From Candidatus Krumholzibacteriia bacterium (GTDB lineage: Bacteria; Krumholzibacteriota; Krumholzibacteriia; Krumholzibacteriales; Krumholzibacteriaceae): a DNA stretch of 18,285 nt. The first letter of the stretch is position 1, and every line of letters begins with the position of its first letter. This document shows positions 14,861-18,285 of the stretch, piece by piece. The position numbers were made by a program, and so were the translations under genes. The notes beneath the pieces are model-generated. The model ran no database searches. It was not told where the DNA came from and worked only from the letters and a program-made list of their open reading frames with translations. Location of the stretch: positions 1-18,285 of the forward strand of contig JAPLKY010000253.1 in the NCBI GenBank assembly GCA_026387805.1. Direction: 5' to 3'.

Positions 14861-16453
14861 ATGGCGACCCGGGACGCGAAAAAGGATATAACGGACGATC
14901 TGCTCCTCTGCAACCGGTGCGGCACGTGCCGGTCGGTGTGCCCGCTTCTCTCGGTGAACCGCGAGGAATGGGCCGGGGCGCGGGGGAAGGTCGAGATCGC
15001 GGAGGCGTTTTTCCGCGGCGAGAATCTCTCGAACGACGAGGTTCGCAAGGTATTCGACTACTGTCTCCACTGCATGGCGTGCGAGGAGAACTGCCCGTCG
15101 GGGATGCGCGCGGACGAGATCGTCATGGCGGTGCGGGCCGAGATGGCGCGGCGGGGGAAACTGCCCCTGCTCAAACGGCTCGGGCTGAAAACTCTCGGCG
15201 GCGCAGACGCGGCGCTCTTCGCGATGATGCGGGCCTTCGGCCTCGCGCGGCGAAAGCCGCTGCACGGAATCGGCGGCAGGAGCCCGCTCTCGGCTCTCTA
15301 TCCGCTCTTCGGGTGGCCGCGCGAGAGGTTCCTGCCGCTTCCCGCGCAGAGGGCGTTCCTCGGCTCGGGGCCGGAGCTCTATAAGGCGTCCGATATCGCC
15401 GTCGCGATGCCTGCTGCGGGGGCGGGGGAGCTCTTCGATCTCGTCGCCGCAGCGCGCCGGAGAAACCTCGCCGCCGGGAGGCGCGCGTACTTCTTCGTCG
15501 GCCACATGGTGAATCATTTCTTCCCCGAGGAGGCGCTCGCCGTGACGCGGCTCCTCAACATTCTCGGCGTCGACGTCATCGCTCCGAAGAATCAGGTGTG
15601 CTGCGGGGCTCCCGTCTACTACGCGGGGGACATCGCCGGGGCACGCAAGGCCGCGGCCGAGGTTCTCGAGCGCTTCGAGGGACACGCGTACGACTGGATC
15701 GTCACGACGTGCTCCTCAGGGGGCCTCATGCTGAAGGAGGAGTTCCCCCGGATCTTCGATCTCACGAACGACGGCTATTTCGAAATCGAATGGGACGCGG
15801 AGCGGGAGAGCTTCCGCCGGGTGCCGGGACGCAGCACGGTGAAACAGGAATATCCGAGGGTGGAGGATCTGTATCGAGAGTACGTCCAGGGCAAGGTCCG
15901 CGACATCAACGAGCTACTCGCCGAGCTACTCGATCTTCACGAGGAGAGCGACGGCTTGAGCGGGATGCTCGATGGAACGGCGGGGGCGGCGGCTGCTGCC
16001 GGGGCGCCTGCCACGGCGAGTGCTGCGGCGCCCGTGGCGCCCGCGAACACGCCGAGCGCGGCACTTCCGATAGTGACCTATCATCAGCCATGTCATCTCA
16101 AGAGAGGGCAGGGGGTAGGCTGGCAGAGCGAAGCGATACTTCGGTTGCTCCCCGGGTACCGATACATCAGGATGAGCGATTTCGATCGCTGCTGCGGGGG
16201 GGGCGGGTCGTTCACATTCGTCTATGGCGACGCATCGGACGCGATAGCCGAGGTCAAAATGGAGGCGGTCGCTGCGGTGCGCCCCGACGTCGTTGCGACC
16301 GCGTGTCCGCTCTGCCGCATTCAGCTCATGGATATGATCCGTCGCCGCTTCGTCGTGGAAGCGAAGGCGCGTGGGGAGCAGCCGCGGAGCATTCCCGTGA
16401 CGACGCCGACCGAGCTCTTACTCGAAGATTTGCATAAGGTTATGGGGCAATAG
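14861..16453 (+). CDS. Iron-sulfur oxidoreductase, GlcF/LutA/HdrD-like (CCG domains)
   Basis: The product is a 530-residue electron-transfer subunit of the glycolate or lactate oxidase type. Two 4Fe-4S clusters are marked by C17, C20, C23, C27 and C68, C71, C74, C78 with following Pro. Two CCG domains follow, with CCGAP at 247-251 and CCGGGGSF at 444-451; CHLKRG and CPLCRIQLM also match the second domain. The length exceeds GlcF (about 410); an Ala-rich linker (roughly residues 372-403) and extra sequence before it explain much of the difference. ATG at 14861 follows GAGGGAGAAG. The gene ends the + strand operon before the tRNA region. The substrate and electron acceptor are not shown. Confidence 0.88.
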   Translation: MATRDAKKDITDDLLLCNRCGTCRSVCPLLSVNREEWAGARGKVEIAEAFFRGENLSNDEVRKVFDYCLHCMACEENCPSGMRADEIVMAVRAEMARRGKLPLLKRLGLKTLGGADAALFAMMRAFGLARRKPLHGIGGRSPLSALYPLFGWPRERFLPLPAQRAFLGSGPELYKASDIAVAMPAAGAGELFDLVAAARRRNLAAGRRAYFFVGHMVNHFFPEEALAVTRLLNILGVDVIAPKNQVCCGAPVYYAGDIAGARKAAAEVLERFEGHAYDWIVTTCSSGGLMLKEEFPRIFDLTNDGYFEIEWDAERESFRRVPGRSTVKQEYPRVEDLYREYVQGKVRDINELLAELLDLHEESDGLSGMLDGTAGAAAAAGAPATASAAAPVAPANTPSAALPIVTYHQPCHLKRGQGVGWQSEAILRLLPGYRYIRMSDFDRCCGGGGSFTFVYGDASDAIAEVKMEAVAAVRPDVVATACPLCRIQLMDMIRRRFVVEAKARGEQPRSIPVTTPTELLLEDLHKVMGQ

Positions 16454-16492
16454 AGGGACGTGGGCGCCGGCGCGGGTTAGAGATATTGGGCG

Positions 16493-16521
16493 TTGACATC
16501 GGGGCCTTCGCCCACTATTAT
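16493..16521 (+). promoter_or_regulatory. Consensus sigma70-type promoter upstream of tRNA-Asn
   Basis: TTGACA at 16493-16498 and TATTAT at 16516-16521 are 17 bases apart, a near-perfect housekeeping promoter. The expected start of transcription is about 16528, some 54 bases before the tRNA. It is the clearest promoter on the + strand of the window. Confidence 0.75.
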
Positions 16522-16529
16522 TGATACTC

Positions 16530-16560
16530 AGCGATGCCTTCGGGCGTCGCTTGCATTTTT
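16530..16560 (+). terminator. Terminator-like hairpin with UUCG loop
   Basis: A nine-pair stem (16530-16538 with 16543-16551, one G-U pair) is closed by the stable cUUCGg tetraloop (16539-16542) and followed after four bases by five T. It could end transcription from the glcF-like operon. It also begins at almost the first base of the RNA expected from the promoter at 16493, so it may instead be a structured 5' leader of the tRNA transcript. Confidence 0.6.
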
Positions 16561-16581
16561 AAAATATTGAATATCGCTTGC

Positions 16582-16657
16582 TCCTGAGTAGCTCAATCGG
16601 TAGAGCATCCGGCTGTTAACCGGAGGGTTGTAGGTTCAAGTCCTACCTCAGGAGCCA
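16582..16657 (+). tRNA. tRNA-Asn (anticodon GTT)
   Basis: A full cloverleaf can be drawn: acceptor TCCTGAG with CTCAGGA, D stem GCTC with GAGC, anticodon stem TCCGG with CCGGA around loop CTGTTAA (anticodon GTT at 16615-16617), variable loop GGGTT, T stem GTAGG with CCTAC around TTCAAGT, discriminator G, and an encoded CCA. The length is 76 bases with CCA. The 3' part is repeated at 18160-18203. Confidence 0.97.
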
Positions 16658-16658
16658 G
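16615..16658 (+). repeat. Direct repeat copy 1 (tRNA-Asn 3' end), att-like
   Basis: These 44 bases, from the first anticodon base to one base past the CCA, are identical to 18160-18203. With two mismatches the match extends left to 16603 (54 of 56 bases). The boundary within the anticodon loop is typical of attachment sites used by tyrosine integrases. Confidence 0.85.
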
Positions 16659-16689
16659 ATTCTGTTCCTCCGCGAAGATCCATCGCAGC

Positions 16690-18003
16690 TCATTCCTTCG
16701 ATTCCGGCAAATCGAGCAAGAAGCGCCAAATCGGAACAACGTTGATGGCTCTGCCGCCAACATCGATCTGCTCGTCTTCGCTTCTGGTCACGATGGTTCC
16801 TGACTTGAGGCTCAGCTCGGCCATTGCCTCGCTCAAAGCCGCCGTCTCCCGTTTCCGTGTTTGAGGCTCCGCCAGGGATTCACAGACCTGGATCAGCATC
16901 CGCACGCGGTTTCGCGGCGTGACAATGAAATCGACCTCACGACCGGTCTTCGTCTTGTAGTAGTAGATCTTCGGGTGAAGGCGCCGAAGCGCGGTGAACA
17001 CCAGATTCTCCAGCAGATGCCCGGAGTTTACGAGAATCCCCGACGATGCCGAGGCGACCAATGCGTGATCGACGCAGTAGACCTTCTTCGGATTCGTGTT
17101 GCTGCGCGCGAGCGACGCGTCGAATATCCGCACGGTGAACAGGAAATAGGCATCCTCGAACCATTCGAGATAATTCGATACCGCCGACTTGGGGGCCTTG
17201 TGGCCCAACGATTTCAAGTACCCCGTAAGGTTATTGACGGAATACAGTGAGGCCGTGTTGTCCACCAGCCAGTGTGCCAGATCGGTCACCGCCTTCGGAT
17301 GGGAGACATCGTGGCGCTCGACCAGATCCCGAAAGAGGATCGCGTGGAAGTACTCCTGATGGATTTTGATTTGCAAGTCTCTGCTGAGGCCGGCCACTTC
17401 GGGGAACCCGCCGGTATCCCAGTATTCCTCGAATGCTTTTTGCACAACGAGCCGCTTCTTTGTTGATAGCGTGCTCGCGCTGTCGATTCCCTTCCAGTCC
17501 AGGAATTCGCGGAACGAGAACGGGAACATCTCCCACGATAGCGCGCGGCCGCGCATCTGCGTGGCGATCTCTTTTGAAAGCATCTGAGCCGACGAGCCGG
17601 TGAGATACACTTCGCACTTTTCGGTTCGCATCAAGCGGTCCACAAATGGTTCCCAACCGGGGACCGCCTGAATCTCGTCGAAGAAACAATAAACCGTTTC
17701 GACGTTTTTCTTCTCCGGATAGAGCGAGTAGTAGGCTTCAGTGATCATTCCGAGGTTGTCCTGTCTCAGATTGTGGAGGCGGTCATCGAAGAAGTTCAGG
17801 TACAGTATGTTCTCTCGCGGGACGCCGCTATCCTTGAGGCGTTGGATGATCTGGAACAGGTACGTCGATTTGCCGCTCCGGCGCACTCCGATGCAGACCG
17901 CGGCCTTGCCGCGAACCGTCTCGATGCGTAAGCGTCGGGGCACTCCGGTCTCCAGCCGGACTTCCTGGAAATCGAGAATGATGGATCTAATTGTTTCGAT
18001 CAT
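16690..18003 (-). CDS. AAA family ATPase with DUF4143-like C-terminal domain
   Basis: The 437-residue protein is a P-loop ATPase of the AAA_14/DUF4143 type; its biological role is unknown. Walker A is GVRRSGKST (39-47), Walker B is YCFFDE (105-110), LTGSSA (134-139) is the sensor-like strand, RGR (151-153) and FPFSFREFL (160-168) are family motifs, and GGFPEV is at 198-203. The C-terminal part has ENLV (332-335), GREVDF (354-359) and LIQVCESL (370-377), where nuclease-like relatives have an E-V-K type motif, so catalysis there is doubtful. ATG at 18003 was chosen because AGGAG lies eight bases upstream; the longer frame to 18132 would cover the promoter. The gene is convergent with tRNA-Asn, less GC-rich than its neighbours, and bounded by tRNA repeats. 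Confidence 0.9.
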   Translation of the reverse strand: MIETIRSIILDFQEVRLETGVPRRLRIETVRGKAAVCIGVRRSGKSTYLFQIIQRLKDSGVPRENILYLNFFDDRLHNLRQDNLGMITEAYYSLYPEKKNVETVYCFFDEIQAVPGWEPFVDRLMRTEKCEVYLTGSSAQMLSKEIATQMRGRALSWEMFPFSFREFLDWKGIDSASTLSTKKRLVVQKAFEEYWDTGGFPEVAGLSRDLQIKIHQEYFHAILFRDLVERHDVSHPKAVTDLAHWLVDNTASLYSVNNLTGYLKSLGHKAPKSAVSNYLEWFEDAYFLFTVRIFDASLARSNTNPKKVYCVDHALVASASSGILVNSGHLLENLVFTALRRLHPKIYYYKTKTGREVDFIVTPRNRVRMLIQVCESLAEPQTRKRETAALSEAMAELSLKSGTIVTRSEDEQIDVGGRAINVVPIWRFLLDLPESKE

Positions 18004-18054
18004 AGGGTCGCTCCTGGTTTTGAAAATTACCGGTTGCCAGCCTAACTGGAAATA

Positions 18055-18084
18055 ATAATAGCCGGTTATGGCTGGGGGTGTCAA
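18055..18084 (-). promoter_or_regulatory. Consensus promoter of the ATPase gene
   Basis: On the minus strand TTGACA (18084-18079) and TATTAT (18060-18055) are 18 bases apart, close to the sigma70 consensus, with an expected RNA start near 18048, about 45 bases before ATG. The arms CCAGCC (18037-18042) and GGCTGG (18070-18075) flank the -10 box and might be an operator, but this is weak. Confidence 0.7.
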
Positions 18085-18159
18085 GAGAAATTCCCGGCCG
18101 AAGACGGACAGAATGCAGAATTCGCTGCCCAAAGAAGCCAGGCACGTGAGCGTCCGGCC

Positions 18160-18203
18160 GTTAACCGGAGGGTTGTAGGTTCAAGTCCTACCTCAGGAGC
18201 CAG
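18160..18203 (+). repeat. Direct repeat copy 2 (lone tRNA-Asn 3' fragment), att-like
   Basis: This copy is identical to 16615-16658 but has no 5' tRNA half; bases before 18148 do not resemble tRNA-Asn. Just left of the identical block, the base at 18159 is C where the tRNA has the invariant U33, and 18152 differs as well, so it cannot work as a tRNA. It marks the far edge of the candidate integrated unit. Confidence 0.85.
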
Positions 18204-18229
18204 TTTCACCCACCGATTGCCCTACTCGT

Positions 18230-18285
18230 TCACTGCGCAAACTCTGCCGCGAGCGCCCAGTATGGATCGATCCTGGGATGTTCCA
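18230..18285 (-). CDS. Possible 3' end of a minus-strand gene, cut by the window edge
   Basis: One minus-strand frame is open from the window edge to a TGA at 18232-18230 and reads EHPRIDPYWALAAEFAQ, a protein-like end. The other two minus frames close slightly sooner or later, so frame choice rests on composition only. I do not recognise it. If real, it lies outside the tRNA-bounded unit. Confidence 0.25.
   Translation of the reverse strand, partial: EHPRIDPYWALAAEFAQ

Larger units (their letters stand above)
16615..18203. mobile_element. Candidate tRNA-Asn-bounded integrated unit carrying one ATPase gene
   Basis: The 3' part of tRNA-Asn occurs at both ends, one inside an intact tRNA and one as a lone fragment, 1545 bases apart. 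This is the layout left when an element integrates into a tRNA gene and restores it. The interior holds only one full gene, a minus-strand ATPase with its own promoter, and it is visibly less GC-rich than the genes before it. No integrase or excisionase is present, so it is a remnant, an element moved by outside enzymes, or the product of tRNA duplication and decay. Confidence 0.45.

Noticed and set aside
13757..15685. 642-codon open frame on the minus strand opposite the flavoprotein and Fe-S genes
   Set aside because: It lies antisense to two well-recognised genes, its product is Arg/Ala/His-rich with no motif, and long antisense frames are expected at this GC content.
18004..18132. Longer ATPase start adding 43 residues
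   Set aside because: The extra codons span a consensus promoter and the Shine-Dalgarno of the ATG at 18003, and the family begins near MIETIRS-like sequence.
18148..18203. A second functional tRNA-Asn gene
   Set aside because: The 5' half (acceptor, D arm) is absent and U33 is changed to C; only the 3' part remains.
1..18285. CRISPR array, insertion sequence or rRNA genes
   Set aside because: No regularly spaced repeats, transposase-like frame, terminal inverted repeats or rRNA sequence were seen.

Overview
The window is a bacterial chromosome segment, strongly GC-rich and coded almost entirely on the + strand. It covers most of the S10-spc-alpha ribosomal protein supercluster, in the order rpsC, rplP, rpmC, rpsQ, rplN, rplX, rplE, rpsN (zinc type), rpsH, rplF, rplR, rpsE, rpmD, rplO, secY, adk, map, infA, rpmJ, rpsM, rpsK, rpsD, rpoA, rplQ (bases 16-12552). 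Gaps are short, several genes overlap by 1-4 bases, and no internal terminator is visible, so it reads as one long transcription unit. GTG and TTG starts are common. The gene order, the Cys-containing forms of S4, S14, L24 and L36, and the LID-zinc adenylate kinase fit a deep-branching or uncultured lineage. I cannot name the phylum with confidence.

Three metabolic genes follow rplQ after 30 bases in the same direction (12583-16453): an AEC-family membrane carrier, a GlcD/GlcE-like FAD-binding oxidoreductase and a GlcF/LutA-like iron-sulfur protein. Together they suggest uptake and oxidation of a 2-hydroxy acid such as glycolate or lactate, apparently read through from the ribosomal operon.

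The last part (16454-18285) differs. A consensus promoter and a UUCG hairpin lead into tRNA-Asn(GTT). Convergent to it lies a minus-strand AAA ATPase with a DUF4143-like C-terminus, of lower GC content and with its own consensus promoter. Beyond the ATPase, the 3' part of the tRNA is repeated (44 of 44 identical bases; 54 of 56 over a longer span). The ATPase is therefore bounded by tRNA-Asn 3' ends, the arrangement left by site-specific integration into a tRNA gene, but no integrase lies between the repeats. This is the best candidate in the window for an unusual, small mobile unit.

The second surprise is secY. The reading frame breaks near base 6665, and comparison with ordinary SecY indicates that about 55 residues (end of TM3, TM4 and the following loop) are missing. 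This is either an assembly error or a true inactivation of an essential gene. Several ribosomal proteins also carry low-complexity additions: an insertion in L18, an Arg/Asp-rich N-terminus on S5, an Ala/Lys/Pro tail on L17 and a short tail on L30.
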